The position numbers and the translations under genes are program-made. A DNA stretch of 64,000 nt from Cytobacillus luteolus (GTDB lineage: Bacteria; Bacillota; Bacilli; Bacillales; Bacillaceae_L), in contig NZ_JAGGKM010000002.1 in NCBI RefSeq assembly GCF_017873715.1, forward strand, positions 248,001 to 312,000, given 5' to 3'. Under the pieces are notes generated by a model that made no database searches, was not told the DNA's origin, and saw only the letters and a list, made by a program, of their open reading frames with translations. Shown here one piece after another: positions 8,321-17,842 of the stretch; the first letter of the stretch is position 1; every line of letters begins with the position of its first letter.

Positions 8321-10060
8321 TTAGAACAACTCCTTACATTTCGTGTGAATTTCATGAGGTAGGAAAGGATTTCCGTCATATTTCAAGTGATTTGTAATTT
8401 TTTCAGCATTTCCTACATTCATTTTGATGATATTTGCAAGTTGTCCAGTTGCGTTATTTTCCACAACAACAACTTTTTTAGCTGATTTAACTAAAGGTAA
8501 TAATTCAGCTGTTGGGAATGGGTGAAGTAATCGAATGTGAGCATGGTTGACTTTAATACCATCATTCTCAATTCTTGTCATTGCCTCTTCAATTGTTCCA
8601 CGAGTTGAGTTAAAACCAATAACTAAAACGTCGGCCTCATCATGTTTTGCGTTAATATGAACTGGATTATCAAACTTAATATTATTAAGCTTTCTCATAC
8701 GTTTGTCCATTTGTGCTTTACGGTTTGGAGCACTTTCGGATGGTTTACCTGTTTCATCGTGCTCAACACCAGTCACATGGTAAATACCATTTTTCGTTCC
8801 TGGGATGATACGTGGTGATACACCATCTTCCGTTACTTCAAAGCGCTTGAAATAGCCTTTGTCTTCTCTTTCAGGAAGTTCTTTTGTAAGATCTAGCTTA
8901 CCACGGCGTATTTCAATTTTACTGTAATCTAATGGCTCTACAGTTTGTTTACCTAAAGAAAGCTGTAAGTCTGTTAGTAAAATAACAGGCACTTGATATT
9001 CTTCAGCGATATTAAACGCTTCCACAGCATCATAAAATGCTTCTTGTACAGTACTTGGTGCCATTACAACTTTAGGTATTTCACCATGTGTACCATAAAT
9101 CATTGCCATTAAGTCAGATTGCTCTTGTTTTGTAGGTAATCCAGTACTTGGACCTCCACGTTGTGTATCAACAATAACAAGTGGTGTTTCAGTAATACCA
9201 GAAAGACCGATTGCTTCCATCATAAGTGATAGACCAGGACCTGCTGAAGCAGTTAAAGTTCTTACACCAGCATAGTTACCACCAATTGCCATTGTACAAG
9301 CAGCAATTTCGTCTTCTGTTTGAATAACAGTTCCACCAAATTGAGGTAATTTTACTATTAAGTATTCCATGATTTCTGATGCCGGAGTAATAGGGTAAGC
9401 TGGCATAAAACGTGCTCCACCTGCTAAAGCACCCATAGCAATTGCATCATTACCAATCATAAACATACGTTTTTTGCCATCAGCTTTTTCAAGCTGCATC
9501 GCACCAACGTTTTCACCAAGTTGTTCTCTCATGAAATCTGCTCCAGCTTTCACAGCTTCCATGTTTTTAGCGACAACTTGTTCACCTTTTTTACCAAAGA
9601 TTTCTTCAACTACTTCTTGATATACTTTAATATCAAGGTCAAGTAATGCACTAGAAGCACCTACCGCTACCATGTTTTTCATTAAAGAAGTACCTAAGTC
9701 AGTTGCAATATCAGTAAATGGTACTGCATATAATGTACCTTTTGAATCCGCAGCTAAAGTTGGATTAAATTTCGCATCAGCGATTACAATGCCACCTTCA
9801 CGTAATTCACTATAGTTCACATCAATTGTTTCTTGGTCAAAAGCTACTAATATATCAAGGTCATCAGAAATTGAGCGAACTTGTGTTGTACTTACACGAA
9901 TTTTATTATTAGTATGTCCACCTTTAATACGAGATGAAAAGTGGCGATAACCGTATAAATAGTAACCTAATCGATTTAGTGCAATAGAGAAAATTTCCCC
10001 TGTACTTTCGATTCCTTCCCCTTGTTGTCCGCCAACTTTCCATGAAAGTTGATTGATCAT
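8321..10060 (-). CDS. korA: 2-oxoacid:ferredoxin oxidoreductase, alpha subunit (gamma-alpha fusion)
   Basis: The 579-residue protein is the fused gamma-alpha subunit of two-subunit oxoacid oxidoreductases. The gamma domain is first (residues 1 to about 185, GGQQGEGIESTGEIF and FSSRIKGGHTNNKIRVS). The alpha pyrimidine-binding domain follows (PAYPITPASEIME, QTEDEIAACTMAIGGNYAGVRTLTASAGPG, GGPSTGLPTKQEQSDL). No ferredoxin domain is present, so an external ferredoxin is needed. An AAAGGGG site precedes the ATG. With korB it forms a two-gene operon ended by a terminator. To my knowledge B. subtilis lacks this pair at this site, whereas some other Bacillaceae carry it near miaB. Confidence 0.92.
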   Translation of the reverse strand: MINQLSWKVGGQQGEGIESTGEIFSIALNRLGYYLYGYRHFSSRIKGGHTNNKIRVSTTQVRSISDDLDILVAFDQETIDVNYSELREGGIVIADAKFNPTLAADSKGTLYAVPFTDIATDLGTSLMKNMVAVGASSALLDLDIKVYQEVVEEIFGKKGEQVVAKNMEAVKAGADFMREQLGENVGAMQLEKADGKKRMFMIGNDAIAMGALAGGARFMPAYPITPASEIMEYLIVKLPQFGGTVIQTEDEIAACTMAIGGNYAGVRTLTASAGPGLSLMMEAIGLSGITETPLVIVDTQRGGPSTGLPTKQEQSDLMAMIYGTHGEIPKVVMAPSTVQEAFYDAVEAFNIAEEYQVPVILLTDLQLSLGKQTVEPLDYSKIEIRRGKLDLTKELPEREDKGYFKRFEVTEDGVSPRIIPGTKNGIYHVTGVEHDETGKPSESAPNRKAQMDKRMRKLNNIKFDNPVHINAKHDEADVLVIGFNSTRGTIEEAMTRIENDGIKVNHAHIRLLHPFPTAELLPLVKSAKKVVVVENNATGQLANIIKMNVGNAEKITNHLKYDGNPFLPHEIHTKCKELF

Positions 10061-10368
10061 GTCTTACACCCCTTTGGAATACGTTCGTTATTATGAAAGT
10101 AATTACGTATAATAGTGTAGCACTTTTCCAACTAAATCACTAGAAATTAACATATAAAAATCGAATAAACTGTAAATAGTTATCCTTTGTTAGTAAAAGA
10201 TGACTTGTCCATTATATTTAATATGAAATATTCATTGAATAAAATGTGGTTGGATATGTACTAAACGCTTTCAATTCTAGACCTATAAAGCAAAAATTGC
10301 AACCCTTAGAAGTCAAATTATGACGAAAAAGAGAATATTTTTTTATAATTATAAAAAACTATCGAATT
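10061..10368. other. 308-bp intergenic region korA / dipeptidase
   Basis: Upstream of korA I see AT-rich sequence with no promoter that I would assign. The far end holds the possible dipeptidase terminator at 10350-10397. No small gene or conserved RNA structure was recognised. Confidence 0.5.
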
Positions 10369-10397
10369 CTATATAGGAAGGTGGTTCAGATAGTTTT
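10350..10397 (-). terminator. Possible terminator overlapping the dipeptidase 3' end
   Basis: AAAACTATC (10355-10363) and GATAGTTTT (10389-10397) form a 9-bp stem with a 25-nt loop that contains the dipeptidase stop codon, followed on the minus strand by TTTATAATT. The large loop makes it weaker than the others. Confidence 0.5.
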
Positions 10398-11292
10398 CAA
10401 AAAGAAACCTTTTTACTTGGTTTTCTTTATAATACTTTAGTAAAGTATTAATCAAACCTTCATAGCCATTGTAGTTTTCTAACCCGTTTACCGTTTGTGT
10501 TATACCATCGAAATCAGATCCGAATCCCAGGTTATATTCACCACCCAATCCGCAAATATGATCAACATGCTTCAATACATCAGATATCGTGGCTGTACCT
10601 TTGTCAGATAAAAATTGTGGTACAAAAGTTACACCTATCATTCCGTCTACAGAAATCAAACTTCTGATTTGTTCATCATCCAAATTTCTAGGATTCTTAC
10701 ATATTGCAAATGCGTTAGAATGTGAAGCAATTGGATAATCAGCATGCTCTATTACATCCCAAAAACCCTTTATTGAAATGTGAGAAACGTCAGTCATTAT
10801 GAAATGCTTATTATTCTCATGAACTACCTCATGTCCAAAACTGGAGAGCCCAGCCCCTCGCCCTTCCAGTATGCCATCAGCCACTGCATTCGCATAATTC
10901 CAGGTTAATCCAACTGAAGCAACTCCTAAACGGATTAAAGTTTGAAGCTTTACCATATTCGCCCCGATTGCATCACAGCCTTCTAAAGTTAGCATCGCAC
11001 CAATTTCATCATCAGATAATGCTTCAATATCCGATCTATTTCTCACTAATTTTAATTTTGGAGAACATGGTATTACCTTAGCATAAAAAATTTGAATCAT
11101 CTCAAGGGCAACATCAAACCTTTGCTCGTGTTTTACCGTTTCAGGTATATATATTGCAAAACATTGCACCTTACTGTTTGTATTTATTAATTTATCTAAA
11201 GAGATATGTAAATGATCCGAACTCACAAAGGAAATTGATGGGTCTAACCACATTTTATATAAAACATCGCTATGTGCATCAAAGATTTTCAA
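10369..11292 (-). CDS. Membrane dipeptidase (renal dipeptidase family, peptidase M19)
   Basis: This is a predicted zinc dipeptidase of the M19 family, which hydrolyses dipeptides, including some with D-residues. Near the start it has the metal motif DAHSD (H7, D9). The bridging glutamate lies in MLTLEGCDAIG, and later metal or substrate residues in SHSNAFAI and GFGSDFDGI. The frame opens earlier at 11349, but that stretch overlaps the spoVS terminator and lacks homology. TTG at 11292, with GGAGG 7 nt before it, gives MKIFDAHSD and 307 residues. There is no signal peptide, so it is probably cytoplasmic. Its physiological substrate is unknown. Confidence 0.9.
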   Translation of the reverse strand: MKIFDAHSDVLYKMWLDPSISFVSSDHLHISLDKLINTNSKVQCFAIYIPETVKHEQRFDVALEMIQIFYAKVIPCSPKLKLVRNRSDIEALSDDEIGAMLTLEGCDAIGANMVKLQTLIRLGVASVGLTWNYANAVADGILEGRGAGLSSFGHEVVHENNKHFIMTDVSHISIKGFWDVIEHADYPIASHSNAFAICKNPRNLDDEQIRSLISVDGMIGVTFVPQFLSDKGTATISDVLKHVDHICGLGGEYNLGFGSDFDGITQTVNGLENYNGYEGLINTLLKYYKENQVKRFLFENYLNHLPI

Positions 11293-11320
11293 CCTACTTC
11301 CTCCTTCTGATATCAAGACA

Positions 11321-11356
11321 TAAAAACACCTGTTCGCCATTATCTGCAAACAGGTA
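11321..11356 (-). terminator. Intrinsic terminator after spoVS
   Basis: ACCTGTT (11328-11334) and AACAGGT (11349-11355) form a 7-bp stem, followed on the minus strand by GTTTTTATG. Confidence 0.75.
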
Positions 11357-11394
11357 TTATGACATTGTAGCTATTCCTGATGGAACTTATTTTA

Positions 11395-11655
11395 TTAACG
11401 CGGCTCAATAATTAACTTAATAGCTGTTCGCTCTTCACCATCAATAATAATATCTGTAAAAGCAGGAATGCAAATAAGGTCTACGCCACTTGGTGCAACA
11501 AAGCCTCTTGCAATCGCAACTGCCTTTACCGCTTGATTTAAGGCACCAGCCCCAATTGCTTGAATTTCTGCCGCTCCCCTTTCACGTAATACACCAGCAA
11601 GTGCACCGGCTACAGAGTTAGGATTAGATTTTGCTGAAACTTTTAATATTTCCAT
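11395..11655 (-). CDS. spoVS: Stage V sporulation protein S
   Basis: SpoVS is a small, very conserved Alba-like protein of 86 residues. In B. subtilis it is needed for dehydration of the spore core and coat assembly, and it affects septation. The sequence MEILKVSAKSNPNSVAGALAG to VDLICIPAFTDIIIDGEERTAIKLIIEPR is nearly invariant across Bacillus. A perfect GGAGG site lies before the ATG. It is transcribed after ymdB from its own likely sigma-H promoter and ended by its own terminator. Confidence 0.98.
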   Translation of the reverse strand: MEILKVSAKSNPNSVAGALAGVLRERGAAEIQAIGAGALNQAVKAVAIARGFVAPSGVDLICIPAFTDIIIDGEERTAIKLIIEPR

Positions 11656-11734
11656 TCCTCGTTTCCTCCTTGTTCTCTACAATGTATCATGAGTGTTCAT
11701 TAGAACAGTCAGTAAAATAATGATTCCACTGATA

Positions 11735-11766
11735 CTATATTCACGAGGAGTTCAAGGTATTCCTGC
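11735..11766 (-). promoter_or_regulatory. Likely sigma-H promoter of spoVS
   Basis: On the minus strand GCAGGAATA (11758-11766) fits the sigma-H -35 consensus RNAGGAWWW. Twelve bases further on, CGTGAATAT fits the -10 consensus RNNGAATWW except for its first base. It ends about 80 nt before the spoVS ATG. spoVS is known to be sigma-H-dependent in B. subtilis. Confidence 0.65.
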
Positions 11767-11807
11767 TTGTTCAAATTCTTTTATCTAAAAATTCAAACAT
11801 TAACACA

Positions 11808-12602
11808 TTAGTCAAAAAATGGATGATCTTCGTTAATTAAAATTCGTTCTATTTTTTTTGCTTCTCCAGAGGTTTTATCTAGTTCAACTATAACACCATT
11901 AAGCTGAGTGCGACCTCCAGTTACCTCAAAGCGAACTGGCAATGTAGTTTTAAATCTTTTCAATACAGCTTCACGTTCCACACCTAGAATCCCATCATAC
12001 GGGCCAGTCATTCCCACATCCGTTATATAGGCAGTTCCCTTAGGTAATATCCGGTTATCAGCTGTTTGTACATGTGTATGCGTGCCTACAACTGCTGAAA
12101 CCCGTCCATCTAAATACCATCCCATTGCTTGTTTCTCACTTGTTGCTTCTGCATGAAAATCGACAAAGATAAATGAAGTTCGTTTCTTAGCTTCTTCTAT
12201 CAACTCATCCACTTTTTTAAAAGGACAGTCTATTGGCGGAAGAAATGTTCTTCCCTGTAAATTTATAACAGCAACCTCTTGACCATTGCAGTTAATATAA
12301 ACAATCCCTGTCCCAGGAGTTTCATCAGGAAAGTTTGCTGGTCGTATTAATTTCTTAGCAGAATCTATAAACTCAAAAATCTCTTTATTATCCCAAGTAT
12401 GATTTCCTAGTGTTACAACCTGAGCCCCTGATTCGAGAAAACTACGATAGATTTTCTCTGTTATACCTTTACCATTAGCCGCATTCTCACCATTCACGAT
12501 AGTAAGAGTAGGTCTATATTTTGCTCTTAATTTCGGTAGGTACTCTGATACCATGTCTCTCCCAGGAGAACCTACCACATCACCAATAAATAAAATATTC
12601 AT
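11808..12602 (-). CDS. ymdB: YmdB, cyclic-nucleotide metallophosphoesterase
   Basis: YmdB is a calcineurin-like metallophosphoesterase (TIGR00282 family) that hydrolyses 2',3'-cyclic nucleotides in vitro. In B. subtilis it is needed for the switch to biofilm and nanotube formation. Dinuclear metal ligands are visible in MNILFIGDVVGSPGRD, IVNGENAANGKGI, LGNHTWDN and VGTHTHVQTADN. The 264-residue length is typical. The ATG has GAAGGTG upstream. It lies 115 bp after rny, whose hairpin terminator falls between them, so expression may rely on readthrough or an unseen promoter. Confidence 0.95.
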   Translation of the reverse strand: MNILFIGDVVGSPGRDMVSEYLPKLRAKYRPTLTIVNGENAANGKGITEKIYRSFLESGAQVVTLGNHTWDNKEIFEFIDSAKKLIRPANFPDETPGTGIVYINCNGQEVAVINLQGRTFLPPIDCPFKKVDELIEEAKKRTSFIFVDFHAEATSEKQAMGWYLDGRVSAVVGTHTHVQTADNRILPKGTAYITDVGMTGPYDGILGVEREAVLKRFKTTLPVRFEVTGGRTQLNGVIVELDKTSGEAKKIERILINEDHPFFD

Positions 12603-12679
12603 TTTTCACACCTTCATTATCTTTCAATCATTTTATATCTTAGTTTGTCACAAAAAACGGGATTGGGCAAATGAATATA

Positions 12680-12719
12680 CAAAAAATAAAAAAATAAAGC
12701 GGTCAAAATTGACCGCTTT
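12680..12719 (-). terminator. Intrinsic terminator after rny
   Basis: AAAGCGGTCAA (12696-12706) and TTGACCGCTTT (12709-12719) form a perfect stem that begins inside the rny stop codon. The minus strand continues ATTTTTTTATTTTTTG. Confidence 0.88.
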
Positions 12720-14280
12720 ATTTTGCATATTCAACTGCTCTTGTTTCACGTATAACAGTAACTTTAATATGTCCTGGATAATCCAGTTCTTCTTCAATAC
12801 GTTTACGGATATCCCTCGCTAAACGGTGGGCTTCAAGGTCATCAATAGTATCAGGTTTAACCATGATACGGACCTCTCTCCCCGCTTGAATTGCAAAGGA
12901 TTTTTCAACACCTTCGTAAGACTCTGAAATCTCTTCAAGCTTCTCAAGTCTTCGAATATAGTTTTCCAGTGTTTCACTTCTAGCTCCTGGTCTTGCAGCA
13001 GATAATGCATCTGCAGCAGCCACTAATACTGCAATTATTGACGTTGGTTCCGTATCACCATGGTGAGCTGCAATGCTGTTAATAACGACAGGGTGTTCCT
13101 TGTACTTGGTCGCTAGCTCTACACCGATTTCAACATGGCTTCCTTCTACTTCGTGGTCAATTGCTTTTCCAATATCGTGTAATAAACCAGCGCGACGAGC
13201 CAATGTTTCATCCTCACCTAGTTCAGCAGCCATTAATCCTGCTAAGTAAGCTACTTCCGTTGAATGTTTTAAAACATTTTGACCATAACTTGTTCTAAAT
13301 TTCAATCTACCTAGAATCTTAATTAAGTCAGGATGTAGTCCATGAACACCAACTTCAAACGTTGTTTGTTCACCCATTTCACGGATATACTCGTCAACTT
13401 CTCTTCTAGACTTTTCAACCATCTCTTCAATACGAGCTGGGTGGATTCGTCCATCTTGAACAAGTTTATCAAGGGCGATTCTTGCAGTTTCACGTCGAAT
13501 CGGATCAAAGCCGGAAAGAATTACTGCCTCTGGCGTGTCGTCAATAATCAAATCGATTCCTGTTAATGTCTCAAGTGTCCTAATGTTTCTTCCTTCTCTA
13601 CCAATAATTCGACCTTTCATCTCATCATTAGGTAGGTTAACAACTGAAACGGTGGTCTCTGCTACATGATCAGCCGCACATCGTTGAATGGCTAGTGATA
13701 GGATTTCTTTAGCTCGTTTATCTGCTTCTTCCTTCGCACGATTTTCAGAGTCCTTCACCATATAGGCTACATCATGAGACAGTTCATTTTCGACACGTTC
13801 AAGGATGATTTGTTTAGCTTCATCACGTGTTAAGCCAGAAATGCGTTCTAGTTCTGTTTGCTGTTTACGAACCATCTCTTCAACTTTGCTTTCCATCTCT
13901 TCAATATGCTGTTGTCTTCCGTTTAGAGAATCCTCTTTCTTTTCTAACATTAAATCACGTTTATCCAAGGATTCATTCTTACGATCAAGATTCTCTTCTT
14001 TTTGCATTAAACGATTTTCTTGTTTTTGCAGTTCGCTTCTTCGATCACGAATATCTCGTTCTGCTTCAGTACGAAGTTTGTGAATTTCATCCTTCGCTTC
14101 TAATAGCGCTTCCTTTTTCGAGGAATCTGCTTCACGTTTTCCATCTTCTACGATTTGCTCTGCTACACTTCTAGCACCAGCAATTTTCGTTTCTGCTATG
14201 GATTTACGAACAAAAAAGCCAACAACTGCACCGACGATTAGGCCAAGCAAAGCGGAGATGATTATTTGTAATGGATCCAT
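12718..14280 (-). CDS. rny: Ribonuclease Y
   Basis: RNase Y is the main membrane-anchored endoribonuclease that starts mRNA decay in Firmicutes. The 520-residue protein has an N-terminal membrane helix (about residues 5-27), then a long charged coiled coil to about residue 190. A KH domain follows ([22 protein letters not shown]) and then an HD domain with catalytic [17 protein letters not shown] precedes the ATG by 9 nt. It lies downstream of recA; the pbpX gene that separates the two in B. subtilis, as I recall, is not here. Its partner RicA is encoded at 2700-3131. Confidence 0.98.
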   Translation of the reverse strand: MDPLQIIISALLGLIVGAVVGFFVRKSIAETKIAGARSVAEQIVEDGKREADSSKKEALLEAKDEIHKLRTEAERDIRDRRSELQKQENRLMQKEENLDRKNESLDKRDLMLEKKEDSLNGRQQHIEEMESKVEEMVRKQQTELERISGLTRDEAKQIILERVENELSHDVAYMVKDSENRAKEEADKRAKEILSLAIQRCAADHVAETTVSVVNLPNDEMKGRIIGREGRNIRTLETLTGIDLIIDDTPEAVILSGFDPIRRETARIALDKLVQDGRIHPARIEEMVEKSRREVDEYIREMGEQTTFEVGVHGLHPDLIKILGRLKFRTSYGQNVLKHSTEVAYLAGLMAAELGEDETLARRAGLLHDIGKAIDHEVEGSHVEIGVELATKYKEHPVVINSIAAHHGDTEPTSIIAVLVAAADALSAARPGARSETLENYIRRLEKLEEISESYEGVEKSFAIQAGREVRIMVKPDTIDDLEAHRLARDIRKRIEEELDYPGHIKVTVIRETRAVEYAK

Positions 14281-14532
14281 CGTTTCACCTCCTCTTGCTA
14301 TGAACTTTTTTCTTGCTAGATCAAAATGTCGGCATGTACATTGTTACAATAGTTTCAATATACAGCAAAAAAGGCATCATAAAACAGTTTCAATTCTAAC
14401 AAAGTCTTAATTTAAAAAGATATACATACTAATTTTAAATGTGAGAAATTTTATTGTCAAGACCTGTCCACTTAATTCTTTACATGAATATGGAAATTCC
14501 GACTATTTTTTCATATTCATTTGATTTCTTAT

Positions 14533-14561
14533 ACAAAAAAGAGGCACAGAATGCCCCTTTC
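14533..14561 (-). terminator. Intrinsic terminator after recA
   Basis: A 9-bp stem (14538-14546 with 14552-14560, one G-U pair) is followed by a T-run on the minus strand. Confidence 0.85.
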
Positions 14562-14578
14562 TCCGAAACTATATTAAT

Positions 14579-15616
14579 CTATTCTAAGAAATCTAATTCC
14601 TCTTGAGATGCATCAGGAATTGTTATATCTTTGTCTAATCCATAATGAGCACGGATTTTTTCTTGTATTTCTTTGCGTAAAGCAAGGTTTTCTTTTAAGA
14701 ATACCTTTGCATTCTCACGTCCTTGACCTAGACGCTCTTCATTGTAAGAGTACCAAGAACCACTCTTTTGAACAATATCAAGCTCAGAACCAATATCAAT
14801 GATTTCACCTTCTCTAGAAATACCTTCACCGTACATGATGTCGACTTCAGCCGTTCTAAATGGTGGCGCTACTTTATTTTTAACAACTTTAATTTTCGTT
14901 TTATTACCAACAAGATCGTTTCCTTGCTTTAACTGCTCAGCACGACGAACTTCTAATCGAACAGAAGAATAGAATTTTAATGCTCTACCACCAGGTGTAG
15001 TTTCCGGATTACCAAACATTACACCGACCTTCTCACGAATCTGGTTAATGAAGATAGCAATTGTTTTCGATTTATTAATAGCACCAGAAAGTTTTCTAAG
15101 AGCTTGAGACATTAAACGTGCTTGTAACCCTACGTGTGAGTCTCCCATTTCCCCTTCAATTTCTGCTTTTGGTACTAATGCAGCTACTGAGTCAATAACA
15201 AGAATATCAATTGCACCACTTCGTACTAGTGCTTCAGCAATTTCTAATGCTTGTTCACCAGTATCAGGTTGTGATAATAACAATTCATCAATGTTTACCC
15301 CTAGCTTTTGAGCATAATCAGGATCAAGAGCATGCTCAGCATCAATAAATGCAGCTTGTCCACCATTTTGTTGAACTTCAGCAATTGCGTGAAGAGCCAC
15401 AGTTGTTTTACCCGAACTTTCAGGTCCATATATTTCAACTATTCTGCCTCGAGGATATCCACCTACACCTAATGCAACGTCCAGTGCCAGTGAACCACTT
15501 GGAGATGTCGAGATTTTACGATCTGTTTGTTCCCCTAATTTCATGATAGAACCTTTACCAAATTGTTTCTCTATTTGTTTTAGTGCCATATCTAATGCAG
15601 CTTGACGATCACTCAC
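14579..15616 (-). CDS. recA: Recombinase RecA
   Basis: RecA forms filaments on single-stranded DNA, catalyses strand exchange and triggers LexA self-cleavage. The 345-residue product has the Walker A motif GPESSGKTT (64-72), Walker B around [12 protein letters not shown], and the DNA-binding L2 region [17 protein letters not shown]. The ATG has GGAGG upstream. It is expressed from a strong promoter with a LexA box and ended by its own terminator. It lies downstream of cinA, the conserved Firmicute order. Confidence 0.99.
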   Translation of the reverse strand: MSDRQAALDMALKQIEKQFGKGSIMKLGEQTDRKISTSPSGSLALDVALGVGGYPRGRIVEIYGPESSGKTTVALHAIAEVQQNGGQAAFIDAEHALDPDYAQKLGVNIDELLLSQPDTGEQALEIAEALVRSGAIDILVIDSVAALVPKAEIEGEMGDSHVGLQARLMSQALRKLSGAINKSKTIAIFINQIREKVGVMFGNPETTPGGRALKFYSSVRLEVRRAEQLKQGNDLVGNKTKIKVVKNKVAPPFRTAEVDIMYGEGISREGEIIDIGSELDIVQKSGSWYSYNEERLGQGRENAKVFLKENLALRKEIQEKIRAHYGLDKDITIPDASQEELDFLE

Positions 15617-15650
15617 CTAATATTCCTCCTCTATTAAAAACCCTATTTAT

Positions 15651-15679
15651 ACTATACCGTGTTTTTTCTTATTTGCCAA
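15651..15679 (-). promoter_or_regulatory. Sigma-A promoter of recA
   Basis: On the minus strand TTGGCA (15674-15679), a 17-bp spacer and TATAGT (15651-15656) form a near-consensus promoter about 35 nt upstream of the recA ATG. Confidence 0.8.
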
Positions 15680-15688
15680 GTAAAAAAT

Positions 15689-15702
15689 CGAACATTCATT
15701 CG
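15689..15702 (-). promoter_or_regulatory. LexA (DinR) box of recA
   Basis: The minus strand reads CGAATGAATGTTCG, one base from the Bacillus SOS box CGAACNNNNGTTCG. The substitution (T at position 5) is, as I recall, also present in the B. subtilis recA box. It lies 9 bp upstream of the -35 element. Confidence 0.85.
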
Positions 15703-15799
15703 TTTATTTTTAATGATATTTATTGGTGTAAAATCCAATTTTCCCCTACACAAAATTCATTTTCCAATAAAATTTCCAACTCAAAAATTTAAAATTAGA

Positions 15800-15837
15800 C
15801 AAAAGATAAAACAGTTGAAAATATTAATCAACTGTTT
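15800..15837 (-). terminator. Probable terminator after cinA
   Basis: AAACAGTTGA (15809-15818) and TCAACTGTTT (15828-15837) are perfect 10-bp arms overlapping the cinA stop, followed on the minus strand by TATCTTTTG. The U-tract is modest, so some readthrough into recA is possible. Confidence 0.65.
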
Positions 15838-17068
15838 GAAGTGTATTAAGTATATAGAAACAACCATATTTAACAGACCGTTGTCTAATTCCCTGTCGAG
15901 AACCTGCAAATACGTGTTTATAAACGGTAGTTTTCCCATTCTCCAAAGATATTCCTATATATACTGTACCTACTGGATGCCCATCTAATTCGTTCGGCCC
16001 AGCTACACCAGTAAAGCTTATTCCTATATCTGTATTAAATATGGACCTTACATTTTCGGCCAGCTCTTTTGCACACTCTTCACTTACAGCACCAGATTGT
16101 ATAAGTGTTTGTGGTTTTACATGAAGAATCTTTTCTTTTATCTCATTCGAGTAACAAACAACTCCTCCCTGAACAACTGAAGAGGCTCCACTGATACTCG
16201 TTAGTTGCTCCTGGAATAATCCACCCGTTAAACTTTCAGCACTTGCTATTGTATATTCCAAAGCTTTAAGCTTTTTTAAAACCTGACCAAATAAAGAATC
16301 AGTATCGTATCCATATAAATATTGCCCAACCCTTGTTAGAATTTCTTTTTCAACTTCATCTAGTAATTCATAGGCAATTTCTGTTGATTGGTGCTTTGCT
16401 GTTAATCGTAAAGTAACCTCACCGTCTGAAGCAAGTGGAGCTATAGTAGGGTTACTTTGTTTGTCAATAAGATCCTCTATTTCGGTCTCAAGTTGAGATT
16501 CACCAATTCCGAAGAACCGCAAAACTCTTGATTCAATTTTTTCTAAAGTACCAAATTGTTTTAAAAGGTATTTAATGCCATAAGTCATAAACATTGGATT
16601 CATCTCTTTTGGGGGACCAGGTAAAAGCATATACGTACAACCTTCCGCTTCAGTTGCCATTCCTGGTGCCATACCAAAATCATTTTTGAGTATTGTTGAA
16701 CCCTCAAGGACTAAGGCTTGTTTTTTATTATTTTCTGTCATCGTTCTCATTGTTTTACGGAAATATTCCTCTATGCTATTTAGAGCATCCTCGTCCATCA
16801 CGAGAGATTTATTAACCACTTCAGCAATCGTTTCCTTTGTCAAATCATCCTTTGTTGGTCCTAGACCTCCGGTAAAAATTAGAAGGTTTGACCTTTGTTT
16901 GGCGGTTAAAATCGCATCCTTTAATCTCTTTGGATTATCGCCAACTACAGTATGATAATAGACATTTATCCCCATTTCAGCCAACTGCTTTGATAGGAAC
17001 TGTGCATTGCTGTTTACAATTTGACCTAAAAGTAATTCTGAACCAACAGCAATAATCTCTGCATTCAT
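15824..17068 (-). CDS. cinA: CinA, competence/damage-inducible protein A
   Basis: CinA-family proteins have an N-terminal molybdopterin-binding-like domain (COG1058, nucleotide pyrophosphatase activity) and a C-terminal NMN deamidase-like domain. Here the N-terminal part shows [14 protein letters not shown] and [11 protein letters not shown], and the C-terminal part AESLTGGL and [10 protein letters not shown]. The open frame begins at 17101. ATG at 17068 has AGGTGGT 4 nt upstream and gives [13 protein letters not shown] and 414 residues, close to the 416 of B. subtilis. It is transcribed with pgsA upstream and recA downstream. Confidence 0.95.
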   Translation of the reverse strand: MNAEIIAVGSELLLGQIVNSNAQFLSKQLAEMGINVYYHTVVGDNPKRLKDAILTAKQRSNLLIFTGGLGPTKDDLTKETIAEVVNKSLVMDEDALNSIEEYFRKTMRTMTENNKKQALVLEGSTILKNDFGMAPGMATEAEGCTYMLLPGPPKEMNPMFMTYGIKYLLKQFGTLEKIESRVLRFFGIGESQLETEIEDLIDKQSNPTIAPLASDGEVTLRLTAKHQSTEIAYELLDEVEKEILTRVGQYLYGYDTDSLFGQVLKKLKALEYTIASAESLTGGLFQEQLTSISGASSVVQGGVVCYSNEIKEKILHVKPQTLIQSGAVSEECAKELAENVRSIFNTDIGISFTGVAGPNELDGHPVGTVYIGISLENGKTTVYKHVFAGSRQGIRQRSVKYGCFYILNTLQTVD

Positions 17069-17123
17069 TTTGACCACCTGCTTTAGTTTTAAAGTGTGCA
17101 AAATTTACACCTTTGGTTATTGT

Positions 17124-17702
17124 CTATTTTGATTGTGCAAAAACTTGCTTGTTTTTTGCAAAATAATCCCAACCTGAAACTACAGTAAATATAACTGCAA
17201 CCCATAGTGAAATCATATCAAAGGGAATTCCAATAAATTCGAAAGGAAAGTTGTGCAGTAGTAAGGCTGAAATAGCAACCACCTGTGCCCACATCTTAAT
17301 TTTACCTAACATCTTTGCTGCTGACACTTCTCCACCCTCAGCCAGAAGCAAACGTAAACCAGTAACAGCAAATTCTCTACTTATAATTACTACAACCATC
17401 CAAGCAGGAGCCAAATCAAACTGTACTAGTGTTACCAATGCTGCAGAGACTAATAATTTATCAGCTAAGGGATCTAAGAATTTCCCCAGGTTTGTAACTA
17501 AATTATATTTTCTTGCATAATAACCATCAACCCAATCAGTAGATGCTGCCACTATAAATAGCAATGCTCCGATTAAGTGGGAGACTGGTAGTACCATCGT
17601 GCCGATGACTAAACCTCCTAGATTTAATGGTGCTAGCATGATAAACAAAAATAAGGGAATTAACAAGATCCTTGCAACTGTAATTTTATTAGGTATATTC
17701 AC
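17124..17702 (-). CDS. pgsA: CDP-diacylglycerol-glycerol-3-phosphate 3-phosphatidyltransferase
   Basis: PgsA makes phosphatidylglycerol phosphate from CDP-diacylglycerol and glycerol 3-phosphate, the committed step to phosphatidylglycerol. It is an integral membrane protein with several hydrophobic segments. The CDP-alcohol phosphotransferase signature is present: DWVDGYYAR, then LGKFLDPLADK. A TTG at 17717 lies inside the GGAGG site. GTG at 17702 is 8 nt past it and gives MNIPNKITVARI and 192 residues, the family length. CdsA, which makes its substrate, is encoded at 59621-60421. Confidence 0.95.
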   Translation of the reverse strand: MNIPNKITVARILLIPLFLFIMLAPLNLGGLVIGTMVLPVSHLIGALLFIVAASTDWVDGYYARKYNLVTNLGKFLDPLADKLLVSAALVTLVQFDLAPAWMVVVIISREFAVTGLRLLLAEGGEVSAAKMLGKIKMWAQVVAISALLLHNFPFEFIGIPFDMISLWVAVIFTVVSGWDYFAKNKQVFAQSK

Positions 17703-17810
17703 TTTTGAAACCTCCAAGAAACTAGGATAATAATGAAATAAGGTTGACCTAGAAAAAAGTCATTTAAGTATTACTATAAACTATTTACAATAGTGATGAT
17801 ACACTTATAC

Positions 17811-17840
17811 GAAAAAAAAAGCCATCATTTGATGACTTTG
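17811..17840 (-). terminator. Intrinsic terminator after ymfM
   Basis: A 10-bp stem (17818-17827 with 17830-17839, one G-T pair) is followed on the minus strand by nine T. It lies between ymfM and pgsA. Confidence 0.85.
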
Positions 17841-17842
17841 AA

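Noticed and set aside
10369-11349. Longer dipeptidase with ATG-type start at 11349
   Set aside because: The extra 19 residues run through the spoVS terminator and lack family homology; TTG at 11292 has an ideal GGAGG.
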